A stretch of DNA of 64,000 bases, taken from Bacillus sp. AFS029637. Its GTDB lineage: Bacteria; Bacillota; Bacilli; Bacillales; Bacillaceae_G. The notes under the pieces are model-generated. The model had not been told where the DNA came from and searched no databases. It worked only from the letters and a program-made list of their open reading frames with translations. A program made the translations under genes and the position numbers. The stretch spans positions 17,752-81,751 of the forward strand of contig NZ_NUPZ01000019.1 in assembly GCF_002584985.1 (NCBI RefSeq), read 5' to 3'. Each line of letters opens with the position of its first letter. The first letter of the stretch is position 1. Positions 1-9,139 of the stretch are shown here, in pieces.

Positions 1-311
1 TAAGCTCCCATACTACATGCAAACACGCTTACTTCTTTCCAATGTTCTTTTGCGTAATTCATAATTATAGATAATTCACTAACACAAAACTGTACTTTGC
101 AAGGAGTATTATCATTTTTTCTTTCTCCATGCTCAGGTAAATCAAAACTTAATACTTGATAACCTTTTTGATTGGCTTCTTCAGCTAATATTTGAATAAC
201 TGCATCTTCCTTATTTGACATATTTCCATGTACTGCAATAAAAATTTTTTCACTCTTACCTCCCCATAAAACCGCGGGAATATTACTAATTTTAAAATTA
301 TCTTTAAGCAT
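1..311 (-). CDS. Alpha/beta hydrolase, N-terminal part (cut by window edge)
   Basis: About 103 codons are open from an ATG at 311 to the window edge, so the C-terminal half is missing. GGAGGAAAT precedes the ATG and fixes the start. The peptide has the order of an alpha/beta-hydrolase fold: a strand ending IAVHGN (oxyanion region), then VLSFDLPEHGER, then VFACSMGA, which fits a degenerate nucleophile elbow (G-x-S-x-G with the first Gly as Ala). The substrate cannot be told. It is transcribed leftward, away from the Tn554-type genes. Confidence 0.6.
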   Translation of the reverse strand, partial: MLKDNFKISNIPAVLWGGKSEKIFIAVHGNMSNKEDAVIQILAEEANQKGYQVLSFDLPEHGERKNDNTPCKVQFCVSELSIIMNYAKEHWKEVSVFACSMGA

Positions 312-820
312 ATTTCCTCCGAATAATAAGACATATAGGACTTGGTAAAAAAACGCACACGCTTTATAATCCTCTGCTCAGTTTTAAACAATTCAAACTA
401 TTCCTAATTTATCACAAATGAATTATAATATCTGTCTGCCTCTGTATAACAGAGTCAACTTTGTATTTAAAATCTTTCTTTTTTCCATTTCTTCAGAAGC
501 TACAAGTTCTTATTTTGATTCCTTATTGAGCTATTCTACTCCGTTAGTGGAAGAACGATTTTCAAACAATTATATTATTTTTTAAATGACTTTATTGTAA
601 ATTTTATCGAGACCTGAATTATTAGTGGATACTATGTTCAATATAGAGCATAGTATCCACTTTTTTTTATAAAATACATTTTTTATACAGACATAGAGGA
701 TTATGGTTAATATGTACAGAATATTCAGTCTTGAAATACCTTTAGGATAATAGGTAGATATATGACGATATTGGAATTGTTGCGAAGTTTTAAACTGAAT
801 ACCCAAAAGGGGGGGATGAC
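312..820. other. Intergenic region before the Tn554-type genes
   Basis: No convincing coding sequence is seen. The stretch holds one terminator-like inverted repeat (625-668). A very purine-rich ribosome binding site (AAAAGGGGGGG, around 806-815) lies just before the GTG start of tnpA. The left boundary of the Tn554-type element should lie here, but no terminal repeat is visible, as expected for this family, which lacks inverted repeats. Confidence 0.5.
625..668 (+). terminator. Rho-independent terminator-like inverted repeat
   Basis: A perfect 12-bp stem (GTGGATACTATG and its complement) flanks a 12-nt loop and is followed by eight T on the plus strand. The gene it would serve is not visible. 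Confidence 0.55.
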
Positions 821-1945
821 GTGCGTGTACAAGAAGTTATCTTAGAACAAGGAAAAAGATACATGTTAATAGATGACGAAGGTATCCCTGTGTTAGTGGT
901 GATAAAATATCTGAAGTATTTGGATACAACAGGTAAAAGTAGCAACACACAAAAAACATATTGTTATGCATTAAAACAATATTTTACATACTTAAAAGAA
1001 GCAAAGAAAGGTTATAAAGAGATACAGTTCGAAAACTTGGTAGAATTTGTAGCTTGGCTAAGAAATCCGTATGAAAGTATTAAAGTGAAATCTATTCAAT
1101 CTGTAAAGGCGAGGAGAACCGAGAAAACAGTAAATCTTACAATTACAGTAGTAACGAACTTTTATGACTTTCTTTATCGTACTGAAGAGCTGTCAAAAGA
1201 TATGAATGAGAAGTTAATGAGACAAGTATTTACTAATGGAAATAAACGATATAAGGGCTTTCTTCATCACATTAATAAAAACAAGCTAGCTGTAAGGAAT
1301 GTATTAAAGGTTAAAGAGCCGCGCAAAAAAATTCAAGTACTAACAAAAGGTGAAGTGGAAAAAATTGTACTAGCAACAACGAATATAAGAGACCTCTTTC
1401 TTGTAAAGTTATTATTTGAAACAGGTCTGCGAATTGGAGAAGCACTTTCTTTATTTATGGAGGATTTTAAATTTAACCATAGGGGACATAAAATTCGCTT
1501 ATCTTATCGTGGAGAATTAACAAACGGGGCAAAATTGAAAACGGGTGAACGTGAGATTTTTATATCACAATCTCTCATGGATTTATATGACGATTATCAA
1601 TATGAGATTCTTGATGAATTAGAGATTGATACAAATTTTATGTTTGTAAAATTGCGTGGGGTAAATGCGGGTAAACCAATGACATATGGAGATGTGGAAG
1701 CCTTATTTAAACGATTGCGAAAAAAAACTGGGATAGCTGTTCACCCTCACTTATTTCGTCATACACACGCCACAATATACTATCAAGAAACAAAGGATAT
1801 TAAGCAGGTACAAGAGCGTTTGGGACATTCTCAGATTCAAACAACTATGAATTTATATCTCCATCCTTCTGATGAAGATATTCGAAAGGATTGGGAACAA
1901 GCACAGGAAGCTTTCAAAATAAATAAAGAAGCAAGAAAGGAGTAA
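821..1945 (+). CDS. tnpA: Tn554-type transposase A (tyrosine recombinase)
   Basis: The 374-residue protein is of the length of Tn554 TnpA. An N-terminal SAM-like core-binding region (about 40-150) precedes the catalytic domain. The catalytic residues of the tyrosine recombinases are present: Arg in TGLRIGEALS (about residue 203), HxxR in HPHLFRHTH (about 308-313), the LGHSQ box, and the nucleophile Tyr in MNLYLH (about 345). The GTG start is chosen because AAAAGGGGGGG lies just upstream. Its stop lies 4 nt before tnpB, so tnpABC is one operon. TnpA acts with TnpB and TnpC in site-specific transposition. The gene appears intact. Confidence 0.9.
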   Translation: MRVQEVILEQGKRYMLIDDEGIPVLVVIKYLKYLDTTGKSSNTQKTYCYALKQYFTYLKEAKKGYKEIQFENLVEFVAWLRNPYESIKVKSIQSVKARRTEKTVNLTITVVTNFYDFLYRTEELSKDMNEKLMRQVFTNGNKRYKGFLHHINKNKLAVRNVLKVKEPRKKIQVLTKGEVEKIVLATTNIRDLFLVKLLFETGLRIGEALSLFMEDFKFNHRGHKIRLSYRGELTNGAKLKTGEREIFISQSLMDLYDDYQYEILDELEIDTNFMFVKLRGVNAGKPMTYGDVEALFKRLRKKTGIAVHPHLFRHTHATIYYQETKDIKQVQERLGHSQIQTTMNLYLHPSDEDIRKDWEQAQEAFKINKEARKE

Positions 1946-1949
1946 AACC

Positions 1950-4061
1950 ATGAAACGTACTCAACAGGCAATTACGGAAGAGATAAGATTACATGAGCAA
2001 TTACAGCAAGAGTTATCAACATATCCGGAGAAGAGTATTCATGAAGATGGCTCAGTAACGATAGAACAGATTCAAGATCCGTATTTCTTGGTTAATGATA
2101 AATGGAATGTCGAACGCTTAGGCGAAATAAAACAATTTCACGAATTAGCATCTAACTATAAGAATTTAAAAAAGTCTAAAAAGATCTGTTTTTCGTTTGC
2201 TAATTCATCAATTAATTTAGAGGTGAAGTATATATTTTATCGACGTATCTTTAATGAGGAATGGAATATAAACACTGCATTTGGTGGAATTCAACACTCT
2301 TTGAGATTATTAATAGCATTTATTAATCAAAAATATCCAAAGCTCTCCTCGTTGCTTGATTTAGAAATTGAAAAGGTGGAAAAAGAATGGATATTCTGGC
2401 TCAATGAAAATGGAAAAAAGACTACTCGCATGTTAGAAAAATATGGTGTGCCATCTTATAATATAAAAAGCAAAACAGCAGGATTTTTACGTCTTTTATA
2501 TTCAAAGTTATTTATATTAACAGATAATCGTGAGGAATGGGAAAAAGAGCGTTGGGATGTTAGGGTTTTACATAAAAAATATGGAATTGACTACAATAAA
2601 AGTGGTAATACATATATGATTGATTTTACTAAAATCGATCATATAAATATCCGTGAGCAAGTAAAAAAATATATTAAACTACGATTGTTAAGTGGAAATA
2701 ACTTTAGGTGGTCTACGGCAATGAATTACATGCTATATTTACCAAAGTTTCTTCATTATATTTTTTCTATAGAACCTACATGGAGAAGTTTAAAAGAATT
2801 AAAACGAACACATATAAAAGGATATATTCAATGGCTAAGACAATACAGTGCGAGCAATTTAAAGAAAAAGAATGCAGATCCTGTTGGGTATATTAATAAG
2901 TCCATAGTTATAGTTTCGAAATTCTTAAGTGATATTCAACGTTATGAATACGATATGGCGCCTAAAGCGAATGTACGTATGTTAATTTTCCGAGAAGATA
3001 TTCCGAAAGTTCGAAAAAAACCATTAGATCAAGTTGATTATATCCCAGACTGTGTATTGGAACAATTATTTGCTAACCTTGATCTTTTAAATAAAGATAT
3101 AATTCCTATCATTTTGATTGCATTTAAAACAGGCTTACGAATTTCGGATATATTGGGTTTAACGTCTGATTGTTTACATATTTTAAATGGTCAATACTCT
3201 ATTGTGACTGATATTGAGAAGACTAACGTGAAAGGACATCGTATCCCTATTGACGATGAATTAGCTGATATAATTGCTGTTTTAATTGAAAAATCACTGA
3301 AAAATAGCAATCAAGACAATAATCCCGAAGGATTTATTTTTATATGTTATCGTGGCTCTAGAAAAGGAAGGCCTTTTGACCAATCGCATGTTGGAGATAA
3401 ATTAAATCAATTAGCAAGAGAAGCAAAAATCGTTGATGAAAATGGTAAGTTGTTTCATTTTAAAACTCATCAATTTCGACATACATTTGCCATGAAAATG
3501 TTAAACGGTGGTGCAGATATACTAACCGTCCAAGAATTATTAGCACACGCCTCCCCAGAAATGACATTGACATATGCAAAGTTATTAGACGATACAAAGA
3601 GAAAAGTATTTGAATCTGTGATTAATCAAGGGGTATTCAGTTTTAATTTCAACGATGAAGTAAAAGAAATTAAGGCTGGTGAAGACATTCCGAATGATTT
3701 ATTAAATGCGTTATGGCAGGATCATAAACTAAATGCGATGGATAACCCTTATGGAACGTGTCACGCCCGTTTAAATGGAAAGTGTCCTCATATGGAAGAG
3801 CCACCATGCCTTACATGTAATGGAGGAAGTCCTTGTAAGGACTTAGCTATTGGATTTTCTGAACTGGATGTACAGAAATACGAGTTACTTTTGAAAACAA
3901 CATCTAAAACGATGGAAGTAGCAAAACAAAAAGGTCGTAATGATATGATAGAACAGTATGAAAGAAATTTAAAACGTTATGAGGAAATTTTGATTACTAT
4001 TCAAAACGGTAATATTATTTTTGGTAGACAAGAACGAATGAAAAGAAAGTTAGGTGTTTAG
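1950..4061 (+). CDS. tnpB: Tn554-type transposase B (tyrosine recombinase)
   Basis: The 703-residue protein is somewhat longer than Tn554 TnpB (about 630). A long N-terminal region precedes a tyrosine-recombinase domain with TGLRISDILGL (catalytic Arg, about 396), HQFRHTFAMKML (HxxR, about 509) and LAHASPEMTLTYAKL (His and nucleophile Tyr). After the catalytic domain comes a Cys/His-rich stretch (about 602-630, CHARLNGKCPH ... CLTCNGGSPC) that looks like a zinc-binding module, then a coiled-coil-like tail. This domain order is typical of Tn554-family TnpB. The start follows AAGGAGTAAAACC. The gene appears intact. Confidence 0.9.
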   Translation: MKRTQQAITEEIRLHEQLQQELSTYPEKSIHEDGSVTIEQIQDPYFLVNDKWNVERLGEIKQFHELASNYKNLKKSKKICFSFANSSINLEVKYIFYRRIFNEEWNINTAFGGIQHSLRLLIAFINQKYPKLSSLLDLEIEKVEKEWIFWLNENGKKTTRMLEKYGVPSYNIKSKTAGFLRLLYSKLFILTDNREEWEKERWDVRVLHKKYGIDYNKSGNTYMIDFTKIDHINIREQVKKYIKLRLLSGNNFRWSTAMNYMLYLPKFLHYIFSIEPTWRSLKELKRTHIKGYIQWLRQYSASNLKKKNADPVGYINKSIVIVSKFLSDIQRYEYDMAPKANVRMLIFREDIPKVRKKPLDQVDYIPDCVLEQLFANLDLLNKDIIPIILIAFKTGLRISDILGLTSDCLHILNGQYSIVTDIEKTNVKGHRIPIDDELADIIAVLIEKSLKNSNQDNNPEGFIFICYRGSRKGRPFDQSHVGDKLNQLAREAKIVDENGKLFHFKTHQFRHTFAMKMLNGGADILTVQELLAHASPEMTLTYAKLLDDTKRKVFESVINQGVFSFNFNDEVKEIKAGEDIPNDLLNALWQDHKLNAMDNPYGTCHARLNGKCPHMEEPPCLTCNGGSPCKDLAIGFSELDVQKYELLLKTTSKTMEVAKQKGRNDMIEQYERNLKRYEEILITIQNGNIIFGRQERMKRKLGV

Positions 4062-4062
4062 C

Positions 4063-4443
4063 GTGACACACTACGATCGTAAAGAACACTTAAAAAAAAT
4101 TCATGCATCTAGAAAGGCATCTACCTACCAAAAGGTGGATAAGGGTATTAAAAGGCTCATACGGGCAAATGAAAGGATTAATTTTAACAGTGTATCAAAA
4201 GAAGCTGGTGTATCAAAAGCAACGCTTTACAAAACAGGAGAGCTGAGAGATAGAATTGAGATGCTCCGTCAGCAACAGTTACAAGTACCTACTCCGAAGC
4301 AGGTAAAAAGAGAAATCAGTGACGATAATAAAGATGCCATCATCGCTTCCTTAAAACGACGCATGAAAAAATTAGAAGATGAAAATAAGAAACTACGTGA
4401 CCAATTAAAAGTGAGTTATGCAGATATATATAAGCGATTGTAA
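4063..4443 (+). CDS. tnpC: Tn554-type transposition protein C
   Basis: About 126 residues, basic, with an HTH-like segment near the N-terminus (FNSVSKEAGVSKATLYK) and a C-terminal coiled coil (RRMKKLEDENKKLRDQLK). Length and architecture match Tn554 TnpC (125 residues), an accessory factor that affects orientation and efficiency of transposition. GTG at 4063 is preferred because AGG lies 8 nt upstream; GTG at 4054, overlapping the tnpB stop, is an alternative. A related C-terminal fragment lies at 6556-6655. Confidence 0.85.
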   Translation: MTHYDRKEHLKKIHASRKASTYQKVDKGIKRLIRANERINFNSVSKEAGVSKATLYKTGELRDRIEMLRQQQLQVPTPKQVKREISDDNKDAIIASLKRRMKKLEDENKKLRDQLKVSYADIYKRL

Positions 4444-4474
4444 GAGGGGGGTGGATAAGTACTTCTTTGAAATA

Positions 4475-4627
4475 GGGGGCACCATACATGCCCATCAAGC
4501 TAAGATTTTAAGACACTCCCATAACGAGAATTTTACCTTTTTACAGTTATTTATGAGAATTCAGCTCATTTTTTTCGTTTTTGGGAACAATCAATTTCTT
4601 AAGTTGATAGCGTTGGGGCGGGACCCC
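4475..4627. mobile_element. MITE copy 1 with IS231-type ends
   Basis: A non-coding element bounded by CATGCCCATCAAGCTAAG (from 4487) and an inverted CTTAAGTTGATAGCG (to about 4612). GGGG-N-CCC-rich outer sequences lie on both sides, and counting them gives about 150 bp. The inside carries a motif shared with the copies at 22.9 and 58.8 kb (TTTTTACAGTTATTTATGAG). It has no gene, so it would need an IS231-type transposase acting in trans. Confidence 0.7.
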
Positions 4628-4637
4628 TTATACAAGA

Positions 4638-4682
4638 AATACTCTATAGAATAGATTTTTTTAAGTGTCTATTTTATAGGGT
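4638..4682 (-). terminator. Probable terminator after the VanY-like gene
   Basis: An imperfect inverted repeat (CTATAGAATAGA / TCTATTTTATAG) flanks a T-rich loop, just past the stop of the leftward carboxypeptidase gene. Confidence 0.4.
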
Positions 4683-4694
4683 ATATTTTATGGT

Positions 4695-5477
4695 TCACTT
4701 ATTTTTTTCACCCATTGCTTCTTCTAATGTTAGGTGATTTTGATATAAGTATGTAGCATATGGATTGCCAACGTAGCGAAGATGCCATGGTTCATATGCA
4801 TATTCTGTCGTATCTGTCTTATCCTCTAAATAACGAATAACGAAGCCAAATTCATGGGCGTGTGCTGCTACCCACTTTCCTTCTTCTGTTTCTCCAAAAA
4901 TCGGTTCTAATTGATATTCTGCAGATTCTGAACTAATATCCATTGTAAGCCCTGTTTGATGCTCGCTCGTTCCAGGAACTGCACTAACTGAATCAGCCTT
5001 AGCTTTTCCTTGACGTTTGATATACGTATTATGTAAGGATTGTTGTCGTTTATATGAACGATAACCTGATACAGCTGTAAGCTCTAGACCTTGCTCTTTT
5101 GCAGATTGGAACATTTTTTCAAGAGCAGTGGCAGCATCTTTACGAAGTAATGTTTTTTCTTTATCTTTTGGAGATGTAAATGGAACGTTTGGTTTAGTTA
5201 AATCTTTTGGTATATAGCCATCTGGTAATTTACGATGTTTATTTACTAATACAAGGGGTGAATCTGGATTTGTAACAAGAAGAAAGTTCTCATCTATTTT
5301 TTTTGCTGTATCTGCTGCTTTCGGAAAGGCAGGAATCTCTTCTTTTGGATGTTCATCATGTTTTTGTGTTTCAACAGCTTTCGCTTCATTGTGTAGTGGA
5401 GATCTCAAACCGAAATAAGTGAAGGATTTGATACCGATTCCAATCGTAGCGACTGAAATAATAACTATTTTTTTCAT
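4695..5477 (-). CDS. D-alanyl-D-alanine carboxypeptidase, VanY/M15B type
   Basis: The 260-residue protein has an N-terminal hydrophobic segment (about 3-25, membrane anchor or signal). A spacer precedes the M15B peptidase domain (about 95-250). The zinc and catalytic motifs are seen: SEHQTGLTMD (SxHxxGxxxD, about 170) and EPWHLRYVG (ExWH, about 231), together with SGYRSYKRQQ. The family removes the terminal D-Ala from peptidoglycan stem peptides outside the membrane. No vanRS-like pair is adjacent, so a housekeeping or low-level glycopeptide-related role is equally possible. The ribosome binding site is weak (AAAGGACTG, about 19 nt before the ATG). Confidence 0.85.
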   Translation of the reverse strand: MKKIVIISVATIGIGIKSFTYFGLRSPLHNEAKAVETQKHDEHPKEEIPAFPKAADTAKKIDENFLLVTNPDSPLVLVNKHRKLPDGYIPKDLTKPNVPFTSPKDKEKTLLRKDAATALEKMFQSAKEQGLELTAVSGYRSYKRQQSLHNTYIKRQGKAKADSVSAVPGTSEHQTGLTMDISSESAEYQLEPIFGETEEGKWVAAHAHEFGFVIRYLEDKTDTTEYAYEPWHLRYVGNPYATYLYQNHLTLEEAMGEKNK

Positions 5478-5509
5478 AAATCTGGGTAATTTCAGTCCTT
5501 TCTTATAAT

Positions 5510-5812
5510 TTATTTTTCCATTATAAATTTAGTTATTTGAAAAAGAAGTATAAAGTGGGTGTGCTCATTTTTAAAGATATCAAATATTTTAAGAGTTTTT
5601 TCGTTTATATGGGGTAACCACAGGGTTACTACTTTAGTCCGTCGCATTATTAACATAAGATAGAATTTAATTAATGAGCTATAGAGGCTCCAAGGACCGG
5701 TTTTAGGAATAGAAAGAGCACCTTTGATAGGAAGCGTAAAGTAACCTCCGATTGTCTTGTAGCTTCCTATCATATACCCATTACCTTTATTGATTGAACT
5801 AATCCAAAACAC
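5510..5812 (-). CDS. Hypothetical 100-residue protein
   Basis: I do not recognise this reading frame. It is rich in aromatic and hydrophobic residues (WISSINKGNGYMIG ... LPIKGALSIPKTGPWSLYSS) and lies between a small membrane protein gene and the VanY-like gene on the same strand. The composition looks more coding than the surroundings in its first 45 codons. The second half may be decayed. No clear ribosome binding site is seen. Confidence 0.25.
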   Translation of the reverse strand: MFWISSINKGNGYMIGSYKTIGGYFTLPIKGALSIPKTGPWSLYSSLIKFYLMLIMRRTKVVTLWLPHINEKTLKIFDIFKNEHTHFILLFQITKFIMEK

Positions 5813-5848
5813 TTTACTCTTAGGTTGGTTTTATATATCCTAATTCTT

Positions 5849-5968
5849 TTAAAAGCTTTTTATAGAATTTGAGAAAACAAGTGGATTATACACAAAGATA
5901 ATACATGTAATTAATAGAATAATCGTTATAACTATTAATATTCCATTTCCGCTATATAACTTTTTCAT
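5849..5968 (-). CDS. Small single-span membrane protein (39 aa)
   Basis: ATG at 5968 follows GAGGTGAGTGCT, a strong ribosome binding site. The product begins MKKLYSGNGILIVITIILL, one hydrophobic span (about 9-29) with a short tail. It could be the first gene of a small leftward set with the 100-residue frame and the VanY-like gene. The function is unknown. Confidence 0.5.
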   Translation of the reverse strand: MKKLYSGNGILIVITIILLITCIIFVYNPLVFSNSIKSF

Positions 5969-6555
5969 AGCACTCACCTCTATTTTTTCGACCATACATG
6001 GGGTCCCGCCAACCAAATAACATAAAATTCACGATAAGACATTTTTCGGGAGATAAAAAGCCTATTTTCCTACGTTAAGGGGGTACGGCAACGATTCCTT
6101 CTTTTTTGAGCCAATTACAAAACTAAAACAAGAAGCTACGTGTTGCTTTAAAATAATGTTTGATCAAATTGCTACTAATAATCTTGATGAACGAATATAG
6201 AAAAAAGCGTTTTTTTGTAAAAAATAGATTTATTAAAACACGCTCTTATTATTTTTTATTGACTCATTCTTTTATAAAAAGGTTTGATCACTTCCTACTT
6301 ATGTTGCTCCACAATCGTGCCCGTTTGTTTAAGTACAGTTCTTCACAAAAATCTAGGAAGTAACCACCATACAATAAGGAAGATACTCACCATCCAAAAA
6401 ACTGAGGTTCCCACTATCCTCCAAACTATGGATTGGATAGCTGAACTTTGAGGGATCTTACTTTTCACATTTCTTGTTATAAAAGCAAGAATAACAAATC
6501 TGATTATGATGAACCAAACAACTATCCAAGATAATAAATCCACTTTAGCTTCTAT
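5969..6555. other. Mosaic region without a secure gene
   Basis: At 5999 lies GGGGTCCCGCC, the inverse of GGCGGGACCCC at 4617-4627. At 6079-6100 lies GGGGGTACGGCAACG, which resembles the start of a Tn3-family terminal repeat. A leftward frame at 6343-6543 (66 residues, GTG start, two hydrophobic spans) could be a small membrane protein, but its ribosome binding site (AGAGGT, about 15 nt upstream) is poorly placed. The rest is AT-rich with no support. Confidence 0.35.
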
Positions 6556-6655
6556 GACTACCTCTAAAAAGGAAGAACAAAAAATGGGAGGAAGAAAACA
6601 AGCAACTAGAGAACAGCTGAAAGTAACTTATGCAGATGTTTACAAAAAGTTATGG
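6556..6655 (+). pseudogene. Fragment of a second Tn554-type tnpC
   Basis: The frame contains REQLKVTYADVYKKL, nearly the same as the C-terminus of the intact TnpC at 4.4 kb (RDQLKVSYADIYKRL), with several conservative changes. Only the last 20 or so codons are preserved. It marks the right end of a diverged second Tn554-type element, not a copy of the one at 0.8-4.4 kb. Confidence 0.55.
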
Positions 6656-6941
6656 CATACCTCCCACATAACGGACGGCCGTCAGATATTTGATCATTAA
6701 TAGGTCGGTTTAGGATAGAGTTTATCCTACCAAAAAAGTAAGGCCCGTGACCCGCAGTTCCAGTAGGGAACATAGAGATTCACAAGCCAAGTGCATTTTT
6801 ACACATGGTGGTGCCGGTCAGGCCTTGAAGGTTTTGGACTGTCATAATACTCTAACTTTGGGAATATTGAACTGTGCGTTACCCAAGTTGAAATTATTAC
6901 AATACCTTCCATCCTCTTTATAACATAATGAAAATCTACTT
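6656..6941. other. Non-coding stretch
   Basis: This stretch is richer in GC than its surroundings (for example GGCCCGTGACCCGCAGTTCC). I see no coding sequence and no clear hairpin with a T-run for the leftward gene that ends at 6942. Confidence 0.3.
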
Positions 6942-7580
6942 TTAGCCCAATCCCACTCCGATCTCTCCTTCGGGGGAGCTCTGAAATAGATCTACTTTCT
7001 TGAGATCTTTATTTACAATTAATGACCAGTCTTCTCCATTACAATTATAATGGAAAACATAGCTTGGAGATTTTTTATCCAAATTTGAATTTGTCTTAAT
7101 GCTTTCCTTCTCTAAAAACTCATAATTTTTATTATCGAATAAATTATTATCTTTAACAAATTTATCTGCTATATCTTTCGCTGTATCATAAGAAAGATTT
7201 TGATAATCTTCATTTTTAGGATCCTCTGGAAAACATGCTAAGCGTATTATCTTATTAGTTTTTTTATCTATTATAGCATCATATACCATAATATTACTTT
7301 TATCGACCCACATTACAGCAAGCGTCTCAGGATTATCTATTGTTTCAAATTTTAACCCTTTACTATTTTGCATTACATCTACATTAAAATACTTTTTAAA
7401 AGCATCTAGTGCTAATTTTTTATAGGTTTCATCTTTATTACTCACTTGTGCAGTACTTGACTCCGTCATTACTTCGTTCTTTGGTACTGTATTTTTTGAT
7501 ACTTGTGCAAAAGTTAAAGCACCACCACTAATACTTAATGCTCCAATTAAACCTAATGCAATGATTCCTTTTTTCTTCAT
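6942..7580 (-). CDS. Secreted PepSY-like protein beside a two-component system
   Basis: 212 residues with a clear signal peptide (MKKKGIIALGLIGALSISGG..., cleavage near AQ-VS around 26). The mature part has repeated alpha/beta elements: YKKLALDAFKKYFNVDV, VYDAIIDKKTNKIIRL, LSYDTAKDIADKFVKDN. That pattern is like the PepSY/YpeB-type fold, which inhibits peptidases or senses outside the cell. The start follows GGAGAGAAAATTTT. It lies 128 nt downstream of the histidine kinase gene on the same strand. It may be the output or a modulator of that system. The family call is an inference from pattern only. Confidence 0.55.
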   Translation of the reverse strand: MKKKGIIALGLIGALSISGGALTFAQVSKNTVPKNEVMTESSTAQVSNKDETYKKLALDAFKKYFNVDVMQNSKGLKFETIDNPETLAVMWVDKSNIMVYDAIIDKKTNKIIRLACFPEDPKNEDYQNLSYDTAKDIADKFVKDNNLFDNKNYEFLEKESIKTNSNLDKKSPSYVFHYNCNGEDWSLIVNKDLKKVDLFQSSPEGEIGVGLG

Positions 7581-7708
7581 AAAATTTTCTCTCCTTTGAT
7601 TTGTTTGCTACAGTTAGAATAATACATCATACCCTTATAGAAACAATCTACGAATTGTAACATAGTTGTAAAATCATAAGGCAGCAAACAAAATGCTAGG
7701 AACTTTCA

Positions 7709-9139
7709 TCACGAATTCAAGGTAAATGTTATTCTTATAATTGTCCCCTTATTTAGTTGGCTTTCCATTTTCAATTCAATTTCATGGATTTTTGCTATTT
7801 CAGAACATATTGTAAGTCCTAATCCAACTCCATTATTAGCTCTAGTTCTTGATTTATCAGCCATATAAAAGGCTTCAAAAACTTTAGATAAATCTTCTTC
7901 TGAAATTCCTATACCTTCATCTTTTATTTCAAGTACAGTTTTATTTTCCTTATTTTTATATACATGTAAGTATATATTGCTACCTTCTTTTGAAGCCTTA
8001 ATAGAATTATCAATAAAATTACAAATGAAATTTCTAATTAAATCTCTTTCGACAACTACCTCATAATCTTCACCGCTAATCATTAAGTGGATACTTTTAC
8101 TCTCTAATCTAGGCTTTAATATATCTTTTATATCAAATAATATATCTCCTATATTTTCTTTTCTCATTTTAAATTTTTCTCTTTCAAGCGACATTAAATC
8201 CATCATTTTCCAGGATAATTCCTCTAACCTTTTTCCTTCTTTAAATATATGGTTTAGCCCTTCTATAAATATCTGTTCATTATATGCAGTTAAGCGAAGA
8301 AAATCTGCATATCCAATTATGGAAGTTAAGGGTGTTTTTAATTCATGAGTTAAATTATCTATGAACCTTTGTTTTTCTGCAGCTTTCATTTCTAGTTCAC
8401 TGATTTTTTGTTCAACAGCAGCTGCCATTTCATTAAAATTTTCTGCTAAAATACCTATTTCATCTTTAGAATCAATCTCTACTCTTTTTGAATAATTACC
8501 CTTTGATACTATTTGGGTTATATTTATTAGCTTCTCTATGGGCCTTGTAATATACCTACTTAACATATACATGCCAATAGCTAAAATTATAGTTATACTG
8601 ATTGATAATCGAATATAAAAATTATATTGTTCTTTTTTATATTCATAAATATATGTTACATCACGAACATATGAAAACTTCAAATCTTCTCCATTTATAC
8701 TTATTAAACTAGTTACAAATAATAATGTTTTATTTTCTACATCTCTTATAATGTATTTTCTTTTATCGAGAGATGCATTTGTTAACTCTTCTCTATCTTG
8801 TGAAACCGTAAAATCTAGGTTACTAAAAACTACATGATTATTTTTGTCTACTATCTCTAAATAATTATTCTTTGAATTCAATTTTTCTAAATATTTTTTT
8901 ATAACTTCTTTATAGTCAGCCTTAACTATATTTTTAGACTCAACATATAAGTAATTATTTGAAATCGTATTATAATAACTAATTCCTGTCGAAATATTTC
9001 TATGTTCATCTAATGATCTATCAATCTCTCTTTTTAAGTTTAAGTTATGACTATTTTGTATTAAACAAACCGCACCAAAGTTAAATATTACCAAAAATAA
9101 CAATGACGAATATATGGATATTTTATGCCAAAATTTCAT
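7709..9139 (-). CDS. Sensor histidine kinase
   Basis: 476 residues with a standard membrane kinase layout. A TM segment near the N-terminus and a second near 175-195 flank an extracellular sensor of about 145 residues. A HAMP domain follows (ITRPIEKLINITQIV ...). HisKA has FIDNLTHELKTPLTSIIGY (phospho-His about 263). HATPase_c has the N box (NFICNFIDNSIKAS), G1 (DEGIGISEEDL), F box and G2 (GVGLGLTICSEIA). Its ATG directly abuts the stop of the response regulator, so the two are translationally linked. Codon use is very AT-rich (many ATA, AAT), more clostridial in look than the neighbouring toxin genes. The stimulus is unknown. Confidence 0.92.
   Translation of the reverse strand: MKFWHKISIYSSLLFLVIFNFGAVCLIQNSHNLNLKREIDRSLDEHRNISTGISYYNTISNNYLYVESKNIVKADYKEVIKKYLEKLNSKNNYLEIVDKNNHVVFSNLDFTVSQDREELTNASLDKRKYIIRDVENKTLLFVTSLISINGEDLKFSYVRDVTYIYEYKKEQYNFYIRLSISITIILAIGMYMLSRYITRPIEKLINITQIVSKGNYSKRVEIDSKDEIGILAENFNEMAAAVEQKISELEMKAAEKQRFIDNLTHELKTPLTSIIGYADFLRLTAYNEQIFIEGLNHIFKEGKRLEELSWKMMDLMSLEREKFKMRKENIGDILFDIKDILKPRLESKSIHLMISGEDYEVVVERDLIRNFICNFIDNSIKASKEGSNIYLHVYKNKENKTVLEIKDEGIGISEEDLSKVFEAFYMADKSRTRANNGVGLGLTICSEIAKIHEIELKMESQLNKGTIIRITFTLNS

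Noticed and set aside
5849-5968. Considered as a bacteriocin-like peptide
   Set aside because: The single hydrophobic span and lack of any processing or transport gene fit a small membrane protein better.
6160-6363. A 67-codon rightward frame rich in Lys, Arg and Phe
   Set aside because: No ribosome binding site, composition of random AT-rich DNA, and no domain pattern.
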